Shown: positions 23,394 through 34,193, numbered from the stretch's first letter. The stretch: DNA of 64,000 bases from Akkermansia muciniphila (GCA_945870025.1 CAMBQN010000015.1:1-64000); one strand, 5' to 3'. Program-made: numbers and translations. The notes: generated from the letters alone by a model not told the origin.

Positions 23394-24428
23394 ATGAGGT
23401 TCGCTTTCATGATGAAGATGTTATTGACATGCACGGTATTGATGATCGCCGCATATGCGGTCGGCTGCAGGGGGCCGGACAACACTGTACGACTTGTTAT
23501 CCGCCCCGATGGCGCAGTCTACCACGGCAACAGGATGTCCGATGCAAAGGATGTGACGTTGCACCTGGCGCGAATGTGCCAAGCCCGTGGGCAGCCACCT
23601 GTTGTTCAGATCCAGGCGGATGATTCCGTCACTCACGGTCAGTTCGTGAGAGGGGTTATTGGGCCTTGTGCGCGGGCAGGAGTACAGAAATTCCATTGTC
23701 TTTCGTACGAGGGCGGACCGATCACAGTGTATCCAACAGTCCTCGCATGGACGAACGAATGGAAATGGCACGGGATGTTTACGAATGATTTCAACCTGCA
23801 CACAAATTCCGGCTTGAACTTGCGTGTTCTGGGCGATGGAGTCCTAATCAACGGGAGCCACGCCCTCCTCTCTGAACTGCCGAAGAGGCTCTCGGACGGG
23901 TGCTCTGCAGGTATCGGAAGGGCATCCGTGACCGCGGCGGACGATGCGCGACTGAAGGACGTGCTGTATCTTCTGAAAACGTGTGATGGGATGAATATAG
24001 ACGCAACCGTGTTCCATCGTGATCATGAAGGTGCGAACAAGCCGCTGGAGCACTACGTTGGGAACCGGCCCCCGAGCGAAACGATTGGAGGATTCGTGGT
24101 CCAAAAGGCGGCGAGCACGAAATCCTATGACGCGTGGAATGCACCCAGTGATCCGTACTACGTACTCGAACAAGACAGCAGGAAAACTACGCTTCGGCCT
24201 TCGGCGTCGGTTCCAACAGCGGATCTCGCAGCTCTTCGCGGGAAGCGAGTGTTGCTTAAGGGCTATCCTACCGATGGAGAACCGTATCAACCGGCCAACG
24301 AAGGCGAGCAATACCCAATGGAACCAGTATTTAATCTCGGGACAAACAATGCTGCGGTGCCGGTTAAGATGCGGCCTGCAAACCGAGGACGTGGCTTTGT
24401 GGTGACGCGCATTGTCGAGATGAAATAG
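23394..24428 (+). CDS. Putative lipoprotein with ExbD/TolR-like domain
   Basis: About 344 residues. A hydrophobic N-terminus (MLLTCTVLMIAAYAVGC) ends in a lipobox-like Cys, so the mature protein is probably lipid-anchored. The next about 90 residues (VRLVIRPDGAVYHGN, then VVQIQADDSVTHGQF and ARAGVQKFHCLS) resemble the periplasmic domain of ExbD/TolR. The rest is unrecognised. The start is uncertain between ATGs at 23379, 23394 and 23409; the last has GAGG nine bases upstream. It follows the esterase-like gene by about 50 bp on the same strand. No ExbB partner is present. Confidence 0.6.
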   Translation: MRFAFMMKMLLTCTVLMIAAYAVGCRGPDNTVRLVIRPDGAVYHGNRMSDAKDVTLHLARMCQARGQPPVVQIQADDSVTHGQFVRGVIGPCARAGVQKFHCLSYEGGPITVYPTVLAWTNEWKWHGMFTNDFNLHTNSGLNLRVLGDGVLINGSHALLSELPKRLSDGCSAGIGRASVTAADDARLKDVLYLLKTCDGMNIDATVFHRDHEGANKPLEHYVGNRPPSETIGGFVVQKAASTKSYDAWNAPSDPYYVLEQDSRKTTLRPSASVPTADLAALRGKRVLLKGYPTDGEPYQPANEGEQYPMEPVFNLGTNNAAVPVKMRPANRGRGFVVTRIVEMK

Positions 24429-24490
24429 GAAAAGGTTCGAATCAGCAAATGCTCGGTACGGCATTGCCGCCCGAGATTTGCAACGTTCGT

Positions 24491-26512
24491 CTAGCCGGTG
24501 AACTGCGGGTGGGCGCAGATTTGGCGGGCAAAAGCGCCCTGTGCGTCCGGCGCGACGTCGGCTGGATAACGGGCGCCGCTGCGATCCCAGCGATCCAACC
24601 ACTGACGATCCAGCAGCGGCGCAGCCGCAACACCGGCCACGGACAGGCAGGACGGGTGTGTGCACGCTACCGTCGTTTCGGCCTTGGGTCCCGTGGGCGC
24701 GCCGCGAGCCACATAGAAACCCGCAGCCAGCAGCGCCGCGCGAATCGCGGTGGAGGAGGTGTAGGTGAAGAGCGCGGTTTCGCCCGGAACCGAGGCCTGA
24801 AAGATGCGCGCCATCATCGCGGCCGTCCAGAGCGGACCGTCGGTCTTGTAGGAGAAGGGGTCGTAGTAAATCAGATCCGGACGGGGTGCCGACGTCAGGT
24901 GCTCGCAGAAATCACCGGCCAGCAATGTCCAGCGCAGTCCTCCCGTGCCATGTGCCCAGCAGGCGTGCTGAAGAATGGCGCTCGGCGCCGCATGGTGCAG
25001 GTGCGGAAAACGGGCTGAATGGCGAATGGCCAATCGCAGCGAATCGAGGTCGCGCTCAAAGCTGACAATCCGTAGCGGCCGGACCGGCTGTCCGTCGGCC
25101 TGCGCGGCTTCCCAGCAGCGTACCGCCGCCATCGCGTTGGTTGCGGCACCCAGTCCGACATCCCACACCACCAGTTCCGGCGCCTCCGGAAGACGCAGAC
25201 GCGCATCCAGCCCGGACTGCTCCACATAGAGCCGGCGCGATTCCTCGACCGGATTGCTGACGGAATGCATGACCTCGCCGGAACTGCATTGGCGGATACT
25301 GGAAAACCCCGCCTCGGACCGCTGCACTTCGTAGTCGCCCATCCGCAGCCGCGGCACGGGGCGTGGCTGCGGCCGCCGCGCGCCCGGCGAGTCGCCATCG
25401 ACACGCGCCCACGCCTCCCGCTTCTCCAGGTAGTATGCGTAAAAATCGCCCGCCACCACGCGCGCCCGGATCTCCCGCGTCAGGTGATGATAAAAAGAGA
25501 GGTTGTGCAGTCCCAGCAGATGCCACCCCAGCGCTTCATCCGATTTGAACAGGTGGTGCAGATACGCCCGTGAATAGCGGCGGCACGTCGAGCACGCGCA
25601 GTCTGGGTCCAGCGGCTGATCCTGCAGCCGGTACCATCCGCGCCGCATGTGCAGGCGGCCTTCCGAGGTATAGGCGGTGCCGCGCTGCGCGAGGGCGATC
25701 GGAATGATGCAATCAAACATGTCCACGCCGCGATGCACTGCCTCGATCACATCCACCGGCGTGCCGACGCCCATCAGGTAGCGGGGCCGATCACGCGGCA
25801 GACCGGCGGTGGCGGCGGCGGTCAGATCTTCGCGCTGCTCCCGCGACTCGCCCACGGCCAGGCCGCCGACCGCAAAGCCGTCGAACGGCAGGCTGGTGAG
25901 ATAGGCGGAGCTGGCCTCGCGCAGGTCGGGAAACGCCGCGCCCTGCACAATGCCGAACAGCGCCTGCGGCGAATCGCCGCGCGCCTCCAGACTCCGCAGC
26001 GCCCAGCGGTGCGTCCGCTCCATGGCGGCTTCGGCTTCGGCGCGGGGGGACGTGGATGCAATGCAGTGGTCCAGCGGCATCATGATGTCACTGCCGATTA
26101 CCCGCTGCATGGCGATGCTGGTCTCGGGGGAAAGCAGCAGCCAGCGCCCGTCGATGTAACTCTGAAACTGCGCGCCCGCTTCGGTCAGCCGGCAATCATT
26201 CGGCATGGAATAAATTTGATACCCGCCGGAGTCGGTCAGCACCGGACGGTCCCAGTGCATGAAGCGGTGAATGCCCCCGAATTTTTCAAACACGGCGGCG
26301 CCGGGACGCAACATCAGGTGATAGGTGTTGGCCAGCAGCACGCTGGACCCGGCCTCGCGCAGCGAATCCACGGTCTGACACTTGACTGTGGCCTGCGTGC
26401 CCACCGGCATGAACACCGGCGTCTGAACCCGGCCATGCCGGGTCTCAAATTCCGCCGCGCGAGCGCCCGAGCGGGAGGCTTCTGCGGCAATGCTGAATGG
26501 CAAACGTGACAT
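24491..26512 (-). CDS. Fusion of tRNA-guanine transglycosylase with MnmC-like methyltransferase
   Basis: A 673-residue two-domain protein. Residues 1-380 are Tgt, which exchanges G34 for a queuosine precursor in GUN-anticodon tRNAs: TDSGGYQIYS near 94, the nucleophile in VDMFDCIIPIALAQ near 264, and the zinc site CACSTC near 305 with a later His. Residues about 410-670 resemble the methyltransferase domain of MnmC (DUF752/Methyltransf_30): VVWDVGLGAATNAMAAV as SAM motif and IYYDPFSYKTDGPLW in place of the usual DxFxPxxNPxxW. MnmC acts on U34, so both halves concern the wobble base. ATG 26512 is preferred; the frame is open to 26566. It is the last gene of the metXW-led minus-strand operon. 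Confidence 0.88.
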   Translation of the reverse strand: MSRLPFSIAAEASRSGARAAEFETRHGRVQTPVFMPVGTQATVKCQTVDSLREAGSSVLLANTYHLMLRPGAAVFEKFGGIHRFMHWDRPVLTDSGGYQIYSMPNDCRLTEAGAQFQSYIDGRWLLLSPETSIAMQRVIGSDIMMPLDHCIASTSPRAEAEAAMERTHRWALRSLEARGDSPQALFGIVQGAAFPDLREASSAYLTSLPFDGFAVGGLAVGESREQREDLTAAATAGLPRDRPRYLMGVGTPVDVIEAVHRGVDMFDCIIPIALAQRGTAYTSEGRLHMRRGWYRLQDQPLDPDCACSTCRRYSRAYLHHLFKSDEALGWHLLGLHNLSFYHHLTREIRARVVAGDFYAYYLEKREAWARVDGDSPGARRPQPRPVPRLRMGDYEVQRSEAGFSSIRQCSSGEVMHSVSNPVEESRRLYVEQSGLDARLRLPEAPELVVWDVGLGAATNAMAAVRCWEAAQADGQPVRPLRIVSFERDLDSLRLAIRHSARFPHLHHAAPSAILQHACWAHGTGGLRWTLLAGDFCEHLTSAPRPDLIYYDPFSYKTDGPLWTAAMMARIFQASVPGETALFTYTSSTAIRAALLAAGFYVARGAPTGPKAETTVACTHPSCLSVAGVAAAPLLDRQWLDRWDRSGARYPADVAPDAQGAFARQICAHPQFTG

Positions 26513-26540
26513 AATTATCCAGAAGTCCGGGTCTGCCGTG

Positions 26541-27719
<1,179 letters not shown>

Positions 27720-27722
27720 GAC

Positions 27723-28445
27723 TTACTCCTCAAGCGCATAACGGCGCAGCGCATGCAGGGGGAAGCGCAGGGGACGGATGAGACGCGCGGGCAGGGTCTG
27801 CAGATCGGCGTCGATCAGGGGCAGCAGGGGATTGTCGGGGCTGTTCCCGCGGACGAGCGGAAGATAGGCGGCGCTTGCGGCCAGACGGGTTGCCGCCCGG
27901 TCGTCGGTGATGGCTTGGGGTTGGATCGTGCGGAGCGTGGTCTCGCGCAGCAGGGCGGCGAAGGCGAGCAGAAAGGCGTCGGCATGGGCGCGGGGGTCGG
28001 CGACGGGATCGATCTGGTAGAAGGTCTGGTAGTTTTGGGCGATCCTTCTGCAGACGGGGATGTCGGCGTCGGGGGTGCCGCTGAGGGCGAGCAGACGGGC
28101 CGTGTCGGTGTCGAGCCGTTCGCGCAGCGCCACGCCGCCGGTCGCCAATAGCGGCGAGGGTGTGGGTGGGGCGAAGAGAACCCAGGCACGAAGCAGGTTG
28201 GCCAGAATGATGGCGATCACGAAATGGGGCGCATAGGCGACTGCGAAGTGGCGGACATAGGTCTTGGCGTGGCGGCGATGACGGCTCAGGTCGCGGGCCG
28301 AGAGGGCGAGGCTCAGGGCCGCAGCGGCGAGCGCGGCCAGTCCGCACATCCGGCTGACAGGCTGCGCGCCCCACCAGATGATGCCGCCGGCGATGGTCAT
28401 CAAGGCCAATGCGGCGAGAAAGCGTTGTCGGAATGGGTGAATCAT
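27723..28445 (-). CDS. Membrane protein of unknown function
   Basis: A 240-residue protein with two hydrophobic segments near the N-terminus (LAALALMTIAGGIIWWGA and GLAALAAAALSLALSA), a third around FVIAIILANLLRAWVLF, and a soluble Ala/Arg-rich remainder. I do not recognise a family. Its ATG overlaps the stop codon of the CDP-alcohol phosphatidyltransferase gene (TAATG) and it ends 3 bp before nspC, so it belongs to the same transcript. Confidence 0.65.
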   Translation of the reverse strand: MIHPFRQRFLAALALMTIAGGIIWWGAQPVSRMCGLAALAAAALSLALSARDLSRHRRHAKTYVRHFAVAYAPHFVIAIILANLLRAWVLFAPPTPSPLLATGGVALRERLDTDTARLLALSGTPDADIPVCRRIAQNYQTFYQIDPVADPRAHADAFLLAFAALLRETTLRTIQPQAITDDRAATRLAASAAYLPLVRGNSPDNPLLPLIDADLQTLPARLIRPLRFPLHALRRYALEE

Positions 28446-29101
28446 TAGGGTTTGTTCTTCTCCATCATATCGAGTTGCCAGAGGTGGCGCGCGGTGCGGT
28501 AGACGGTGACGAACAAACCGAAAAGCGAGGCGGCGACCGCATACGGAAGTGCGGCGGCCAGATACGTTTTGCCAAAAATAATCAGCAACACATTGACCGC
28601 GATAAAGAGCAGGCGGATCTCCGTCGGGCCGACACCCAGGTAGGAGATGGCGAATCGGTTGGTGCAGGCAAACTCCAGAAACGAATGGATCATGAAGCCG
28701 GTGAACATGACCAGCGTGAACAGGATCATCTTATGGAACGAAGCGGGAAGCAGGACCGCGTAGCCGAAGAATATCGCGCTCAAAAAAATAAAGTCGAGAA
28801 AGTGGTCGACGTAATAGCCCCATTTCTTGAGGCCGGTGTTGCGCGCGCGGCCGACGGCGCCGTCGAGCAGGTCGGTGATGTACTGGCCGATGATGCAGAG
28901 ATTAACAGCCCAGAGCCACTGGCTGGAGGTGCGGGCGAAAAGGCAGAAAAGCGGGATCAGCGCCGACCAGAGCACGGTCGTGAGGGTGAGGTGGTAGGTC
29001 TCGATCCAGAGCGGGACGCGCGGCAGGAGCGCCTGTTTGAGGCGCTCCTCGCCGACATGCAGGAGCGACGTTCCGTATTTGAGGTGGCCTTGAAATGCCA
29101 T
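28445..29101 (-). CDS. CDP-alcohol phosphatidyltransferase family membrane protein
   Basis: About 218 residues with multiple membrane helices. The family joins a CDP-activated lipid to an alcohol. The signature is ITDLLDGAVGRARNTG followed by YYVDHFLDF, close to the consensus DGxxAR-x8-Gx3Dx3D, with Gly for the Ala of AR. Which alcohol is used (inositol, glycerol, choline or other) cannot be told. I chose ATG 29101 (MAFQGHLKYG) over an upstream TTG at 29110. It lies between cysE and a coupled membrane protein. Confidence 0.8.
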   Translation of the reverse strand: MAFQGHLKYGTSLLHVGEERLKQALLPRVPLWIETYHLTLTTVLWSALIPLFCLFARTSSQWLWAVNLCIIGQYITDLLDGAVGRARNTGLKKWGYYVDHFLDFIFLSAIFFGYAVLLPASFHKMILFTLVMFTGFMIHSFLEFACTNRFAISYLGVGPTEIRLLFIAVNVLLIIFGKTYLAAALPYAVAASLFGLFVTVYRTARHLWQLDMMEKNKP

Positions 29102-29121
29102 AAATATCAAATTCTCGGGGG

Positions 29122-30048
29122 TTAAGAAGCCGGTGGATGGCCGGCTTCACGGATCAGCGGCTTGGGCTGCTGGTTGTAAACCGTGGAGTGGGGCGGCACG
29201 GAATGGATGAGCCAGACATTGCCGCCGATCGTCGAATGGTGCCCGATGACAGTTGCGCCGCCCAAGATGGTGGCGCCAGCGTAGATCACGACGTGGTCGC
29301 CCACGTCCGGGTGGCGCTTGATTCCCTTGATCGGGTTGCCCTGCTCGTCGTTGGCAAAGCTCAACGCGCCGAGCGTGACGCCCTGGTAGAGCTTGACGCG
29401 CGTGCCGATCACAGAGGTCTCGCCGATGACCACGCCCGTGCCGTGATCAATAAAGAATCCCGAGCCGATGGTCGCGCCCGGATGGATGTCGATGCCGGTG
29501 CGGGAGTGGGCGTGTTCGCTCCACACCCGCGGCAGGAGGGGAACGCCAGCCGCGTGGAGAGCGTGGGCCAGGCGGTGAACGCTCACCGCGTAGACGCCGG
29601 GGTAGCTCAGCACGATCTCCATCGTCGAGCGGGCCGCCGGGTCGCCTTCGTAGGCCGCCTGAATGTCTTCGCGCAAGGCGGCGCGGATGCCGGGCAGCGC
29701 GTCGAGCAGTTTGGCAACCACTGCGCCGGCCCGTTCCCGGCAATCGCCGCAGTTCTTGCATTTCTCGAACGCGCACTGATATTCGAAAACCCGGACAATC
29801 TGGTCGCGCAGGCTGATGGCGGTTTCGGCGAGGGTTTTGCGCAAGCCCTGTTCGCACGTGGCTTGGGTGACCGGCGCATGGCCGTGGCAACCGGGAAACA
29901 AGATGCCGATCAGATTCTCCAGCACGTCAACCACCGCCCGCTGGCTGGGGAGATTGACTTCCTTTTCGGTGTTGGACAAGGGGCAGTCGTTGCAGGGCGA
30001 CAAATCGCGCACTAGGTTGGGTAGATGATTTTCAAGCCACTTTTCCAT
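29122..30048 (-). CDS. cysE: Serine O-acetyltransferase
   Basis: A 308-residue acetyltransferase making O-acetylserine for cysteine synthesis. The C-terminal left-handed beta helix is clear: IHPGATIGSGFFIDHGTG, VVIGETSVIGTRVKLYQGVT, and VGDHVVIYAGATILGGATVIG. The N-terminal domain is longer than in enteric CysE and has Cys-rich pieces (SPCNDCPL, CKNCGDC), as in the EpsC/SrpH-type branch; these might bind a metal, which is inference. It starts at ATG 30048 with AAGGA upstream, 13 bp after metXW, linking methionine and cysteine synthesis in one operon. Confidence 0.92.
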   Translation of the reverse strand: MEKWLENHLPNLVRDLSPCNDCPLSNTEKEVNLPSQRAVVDVLENLIGILFPGCHGHAPVTQATCEQGLRKTLAETAISLRDQIVRVFEYQCAFEKCKNCGDCRERAGAVVAKLLDALPGIRAALREDIQAAYEGDPAARSTMEIVLSYPGVYAVSVHRLAHALHAAGVPLLPRVWSEHAHSRTGIDIHPGATIGSGFFIDHGTGVVIGETSVIGTRVKLYQGVTLGALSFANDEQGNPIKGIKRHPDVGDHVVIYAGATILGGATVIGHHSTIGGNVWLIHSVPPHSTVYNQQPKPLIREAGHPPAS

Positions 30049-30061
30049 GGGAGCATCCTTT

Positions 30062-31897
30062 TTAAGGGGTTTTGCAAGAGCCTTCAGTGTTGGGGGGCCG
30101 GACGATGTGGGCGATGACGCGGTCGGCGCCGAGGTTTCGGAGTCCGAGACGGCACAGCAGGCGACCGATCCAACTGCGGGAGATACCGTGGATCTTTTTC
30201 ACGGTGAGGCCATCCTGCTCGCACAAACCGAGGAAGTCGGCGAGGGTAAAGAGATGGATGTTGGGCGTGTCATACCATTCATACGGAAGGGCTTTGGCCT
30301 TGGGCATGCGGCCTTTCAGGAGGAGGCCGACGCGGACCGGAAGATAGCCGAAATTGGGAAAGGCCACCACGGCTTCGCGGGCGACGCGCAGAATCTGGTG
30401 GAGCACCTCGCGCGGGCGGAGCACGACCTGCAGGGTTTCGCCTAGGACGGCCACGTCATACGAGTCATCGGGAATCATCAGCAATCCGTCGTTGATGTCC
30501 TCGAGCAGGGCGTTGTGTCCGGCGTCGATCGTGCGAACGATGTGGCCGAGGTCGATTTCCACACCCGTGCCAGCGACCTGTCGTTCGTGTTCGAGTCGGG
30601 AGAGGAGATCGCCGTTGCCGCAGCCGAGGTCCAGCACGTGGCTGCCGGGCTGTACGAGGCCAGCGATGATCGCGTCCTCCAGTTCGTCAAACCTGTTTCC
30701 GTTGACGGTGCCGATCTCCGGCGTTCCCACCCACGGCAGGAAGGCGCGGATCACCCGCGTCAGGTCGGCGATATGCGTCAGGAAGGCGTCGTGGCCGGCC
30801 GGGGCGTCGAGATGGCAGTACGAGACCCGCTTGCGGTTGCGGATGAGCGCGGTGACCAGCTCGGCCGACTGTTCGGGCATGAAGAGCCAGTCTCCACTGA
30901 GGGCGACGATCAGCATCCGCGCCTCAACCCGGGCAAAAGCCTTTTCGAGCGAGCCGAACGCATCCTCCAAATCGTAATCGTCCATGGCCCGGGTGATGTG
31001 GAGGTACGAGTTGGCGTCGAACCGCTCCACGAACTTGGCGCCCTGGTGTTCGAGATAGCTCTCGATTTGGAAATAGGAGCGGAAGGTGCGGCGCGACTCG
31101 GCGTGAAACGCATCGTCGGCGTTCAGCCATTCGGGCCGCTTCTCGCGTCCGAACTTGGTCTCCATCAGTTGCTGCGAGAGATACGTGACGTGCGCCAGCT
31201 TGCGGGCGCTGCCCAGTCCCTGCCGTGGCGGTCCGTCGGCGCGGTCGTAGTAATCGCCGTGGCGCCAGGCGGGATCCTGGACGATCGCCTGGCGGCCGAT
31301 GATGTCGAAGGCCAGCGCCTGAGTGTTGAGGCTGGCGGCTGCGGCGATGACGATGCTTCGTCCGACAAAGTTCGGATAGCGGATCGCCCATTCCAGCGCC
31401 TGCATGCCGCCGAAGCTGCCGCCGACGACCGCCGCCAGGCCCAGGATTCCGAGCTGGTCGAGCAGCAGGCGCTGCACCGTCACGATGTCGCCGACGGTGA
31501 TCTCGGGGAACTGCGAGCCATAAGGCATCCCGGTTGCGGGATTGATGGACGCGGGGCCGGTGGTCCCCTTGCAGCCGCCGAGGATGTTGGCGCAGACGAT
31601 GTGATAGTGGCGGGTGTCGATCCCGAGTCCCGGCCCGATCATATCCTGCCACCATCCCGACGGGCGGGTTTCGCCCGGGCGCAGACCGGTGACGTGCGCA
31701 TCACCCGTGAGTGCGTGGCAGACATAAATCACATTGTCGGCTGATGAACTGAGGGTTCCGCAACGCTCGTACGTGACGTCCACTTCGGGCAAGACGCCGC
31801 CCCGTTCCAGGTGGAGTCCGCCCGGCGGCAGATTCAGCCGCAGCGTCTGCGGTTCGACGACGCCGACCGAATCAGGACTGGATGTGGCCTCGGACAT
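30062..31897 (-). CDS. Homoserine O-acyltransferase fused to MetW methyltransferase-like domain
   Basis: A 611-residue fusion. Residues about 15-390 are MetX, an alpha/beta hydrolase acylating homoserine for methionine synthesis: VCHALTGDAH, nucleophile elbow VVGGSFGGMQALEW near 164, and the His of APAGHDAFL. Residues about 405-611 are MetW, a class I SAM-fold protein (SHVLDLGCGNGDLLSRL, YDVAVLGETLQVV, AFPNFGYL). MetX and MetW are usually adjacent genes and are thought to work together. ATG 31897 (MSEATSS) is chosen because family homology begins just after it; the frame is open to 32452 but upstream residues are non-conserved. Confidence 0.93.
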   Translation of the reverse strand: MSEATSSPDSVGVVEPQTLRLNLPPGGLHLERGGVLPEVDVTYERCGTLSSSADNVIYVCHALTGDAHVTGLRPGETRPSGWWQDMIGPGLGIDTRHYHIVCANILGGCKGTTGPASINPATGMPYGSQFPEITVGDIVTVQRLLLDQLGILGLAAVVGGSFGGMQALEWAIRYPNFVGRSIVIAAAASLNTQALAFDIIGRQAIVQDPAWRHGDYYDRADGPPRQGLGSARKLAHVTYLSQQLMETKFGREKRPEWLNADDAFHAESRRTFRSYFQIESYLEHQGAKFVERFDANSYLHITRAMDDYDLEDAFGSLEKAFARVEARMLIVALSGDWLFMPEQSAELVTALIRNRKRVSYCHLDAPAGHDAFLTHIADLTRVIRAFLPWVGTPEIGTVNGNRFDELEDAIIAGLVQPGSHVLDLGCGNGDLLSRLEHERQVAGTGVEIDLGHIVRTIDAGHNALLEDINDGLLMIPDDSYDVAVLGETLQVVLRPREVLHQILRVAREAVVAFPNFGYLPVRVGLLLKGRMPKAKALPYEWYDTPNIHLFTLADFLGLCEQDGLTVKKIHGISRSWIGRLLCRLGLRNLGADRVIAHIVRPPNTEGSCKTP

Positions 31898-31964
31898 GCT
31901 GAATGTGTGCTCCCAGAGTCGTGTGTTGTTTGATCGCAACTGTAACATAAAACGGCGTGTTTGG

Positions 31965-31992
31965 TAACAGCAATTCTCAATTTGAGCGCATC
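31965..31992. repeat. 28-bp dispersed repeat with AGCAATTCT motif
   Basis: Identical to 6785-6812. It lies upstream of metXW in a 285-bp divergent intergenic region (31898-32182) that otherwise shows no clear gene. Confidence 0.75.
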
Positions 31993-32182
31993 CGCCTGGA
32001 CCTCCTCCTGGACCAACAGGGGCTATTTTGCTGCTTGATCTCCTTGCAAGCCTGCCGGAATCCGGTATGATTATCTCATCGGTCGGGATCGTGACACGCC
32101 TGCTTGGGCTGCTTGACGAACAGGATATCTCGGACAGGTTCACGTGATAACCGTCAAAAAGGTGTTCGGCTGCAGGAGCTAT

Positions 32183-32593
32183 ATGAATAGAGTCTTGGTA
32201 ACTGTCGCTCTTCTTATCGTGTCCAACACGTTCATGACGTTCGCCTGGTACGCGCACTTGCGTGACTTGGCACACAAACCGTGGATAATCGCGGCGCTCG
32301 TGAGTTGGGTGATTGCCCTGTGCGAATACCTGTTTCAGGTTCCCGCGAATCGAATCGGATATGAGACGCTTTCCCTCCCGCAGCTCAAGATCATCCAGGA
32401 GGTCATTACCCTGACGGTCTTTGTTCCCTTCGCTATGCTTTACATGCACCAATCATGGTCATGGAACTATCTTTGGGCCGCATTGTGCTTGATGGGCGCC
32501 GTCTTCTTCATCTTCCGTGAACCCGGAAAACAGAAAGCCGAACCCGCCACGGCATCCTGCTCGGAACCCGCTGCGCGGTATCCTCAAGAGTGA
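32183..32593 (+). CDS. DUF486/DMT-like small membrane protein
   Basis: About 136 residues with four membrane helices: VLVTVALLIVSNTFMTFAWY, WIIAALVSWVIALCEYLFQV, a third near VITLTVFVPFAMLYM and LWAALCLMGAVFFIF. VPANRIGY and YETLSLPQLKIIQE between helices 2 and 3 are typical of the DUF486 group of the drug/metabolite transporter superfamily. ATG 32183 has CAGGAG upstream; GTG 32144 is a weaker alternative. The C-terminus has a polar tail. It stands alone between metXW (divergent) and oadB (convergent). Confidence 0.82.
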   Translation: MNRVLVTVALLIVSNTFMTFAWYAHLRDLAHKPWIIAALVSWVIALCEYLFQVPANRIGYETLSLPQLKIIQEVITLTVFVPFAMLYMHQSWSWNYLWAALCLMGAVFFIFREPGKQKAEPATASCSEPAARYPQE

Positions 32594-32719
32594 ACCGCTC
32601 ATGTACCATGAGACGGCAACACCAAAGTATCCAGAACAGCAAAATCTACACACTCAATCGGGCAGCCCCAGCCGTGCAACCGATTAGCCTCCAGCGACTG
32701 TTCCGGCGATTGGAACCGC

Positions 32720-34153
32720 TCACAGGACGGAACAGAGGCGGTAAAGCACGCCGGCGGCGACCGCCGAGCCGATGACGCCCGAGACGTTGGGTCCCATGGC
32801 GTGCATGAGCAGGTAGTTGGATGCGTCAGACTCCAGGCCGACCTTGTTGGAGACCCGCGCGGCCATCGGCACGGCCGAGACGCCGGCCGAGCCGATGAGC
32901 GGGTTGATTTTATCCTTCAGAAAGAGATTCATGAATCTGGCCATCAGCACGCCTGCGGCGGTGCCGACCGCGAATGCGAACAGGCCGAGGAGCAGAATGC
33001 CCAGCGTCTCAAGCGTCAGGAATTTTTCGGAGGCCAGCTTGGAGCCGACCGCGAGGCCGAGGAGGATCGTGACGATGTTGATCAGGCTGTTGGCCATGGT
33101 GTCTGAGAGGCGATCCACCACGCCGCACTCGCGGGCGAGGTTGCCGAGCATCAACGAGCCGACGAGTGGCGCGGCCGAGGGGATGAGCAGCGCGCACAAC
33201 AGGGTCACGATCAGCGGGAAGACCACCTTCTCGATCCGTTTGACTGGTCGCAGTTGCTTCATGATGATTGCACGGTCAGCCTTCGTGGTGCACCATTTCA
33301 TGATCGGTGGCTGGATGATCGGCACTAGGGCCATGTAGGAATAGGCGGCCACGGCAATCGCACCCAGCAGGTTGGGGGATAGCTTGGTGGTCAGCCAGAT
33401 CGCGGTCGGGCCATCGGCGCCACCGATGATGCCGATCGAGGCGGCGTCCTTGATCGAGAAATTGATCCCCGGCACGAAGTGGTTCAGCACCAGTGCGCCC
33501 AGCAGCGCGCAGAAGATGCCGAACTGGGCTGCGCCGCCCAGAAGCGATGTCTTGGGGTTGGCGATCAGCGGACCGAAGTCGGTCATCGCGCCCACGCCCA
33601 TGAAGATCAGCAGGGGAAACACCCCGGAGTTGACGCCCATATCAAAGATGTAATAAAGGAATCCGCCCGGTTCCAGCATGATCGGTATGCAGACGCCCGT
33701 CGCGCTATCGACTACCATCTTCATGACGGGCGCGGCAGTGAGACCCGCGTTGGGGATGTTGGCCAACAAACCGCCGAAGCCGATCGGCAGCAGCAGCAGC
33801 GGCTCGAATCCTTTGATGAGCGCCAGGTAAATGAGAACCAGACAGACCACGATCATCACCCCCTGGCTGACGCCATAACGCATCACGCCTGGCTTGTGAG
33901 CGGCCGAGACCTCGGCCTGATAGGTGGCGCTGTCGACGACGACTGGAACGGCTGCGGTGCGAGGCTCGGCCGCGAGGAAGCCGTAAACGCCCGTTTCCAT
34001 CCAGATGGTTTTCAGGCGGCTGCCCAGAGAGGGGATCTCCCGATGGGTCTGAACCGCGTTGGGAACCGCTGCGGAGTCGGACGGCTCGGCGCGTCCGGAC
34101 GGCGGCAGGGTCAGCGCGGCGGCGGCGATGAGAGCGGAGAGGAGCATTTTCAT
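32720..34153 (-). CDS. oadB: Sodium-pumping decarboxylase beta subunit (OadB-like)
   Basis: About 477 residues, highly hydrophobic. OadB couples decarboxylation of the carboxybiotin intermediate to export of sodium ions. Conserved stretches are [57 protein letters not shown] and [13 protein letters not shown]. It is longer than typical (about 380-430) because of a signal-peptide-like start ([19 protein letters not shown]) and a roughly 80-residue presumably external segment before the first conserved helix. ATG 34153 is chosen; the open frame to 34240 overlaps oadA. It is the third gene of oadGAB. Confidence 0.9.
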   Translation of the reverse strand: MKMLLSALIAAAALTLPPSGRAEPSDSAAVPNAVQTHREIPSLGSRLKTIWMETGVYGFLAAEPRTAAVPVVVDSATYQAEVSAAHKPGVMRYGVSQGVMIVVCLVLIYLALIKGFEPLLLLPIGFGGLLANIPNAGLTAAPVMKMVVDSATGVCIPIMLEPGGFLYYIFDMGVNSGVFPLLIFMGVGAMTDFGPLIANPKTSLLGGAAQFGIFCALLGALVLNHFVPGINFSIKDAASIGIIGGADGPTAIWLTTKLSPNLLGAIAVAAYSYMALVPIIQPPIMKWCTTKADRAIIMKQLRPVKRIEKVVFPLIVTLLCALLIPSAAPLVGSLMLGNLARECGVVDRLSDTMANSLINIVTILLGLAVGSKLASEKFLTLETLGILLLGLFAFAVGTAAGVLMARFMNLFLKDKINPLIGSAGVSAVPMAARVSNKVGLESDASNYLLMHAMGPNVSGVIGSAVAAGVLYRLCSVL

Positions 34154-34193
34154 AGGTAGGCAATCACTGAAAGGGTTGCGTATTGCACGAGCC

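Noticed and set aside
32016-32144. Short plus-strand frame (segments DLLASLPESGM and LLGLLDEQDISD)
   Set aside because: It might be a gene remnant, but it has no start, no recognisable family and lies in a repeat-bearing intergenic region.
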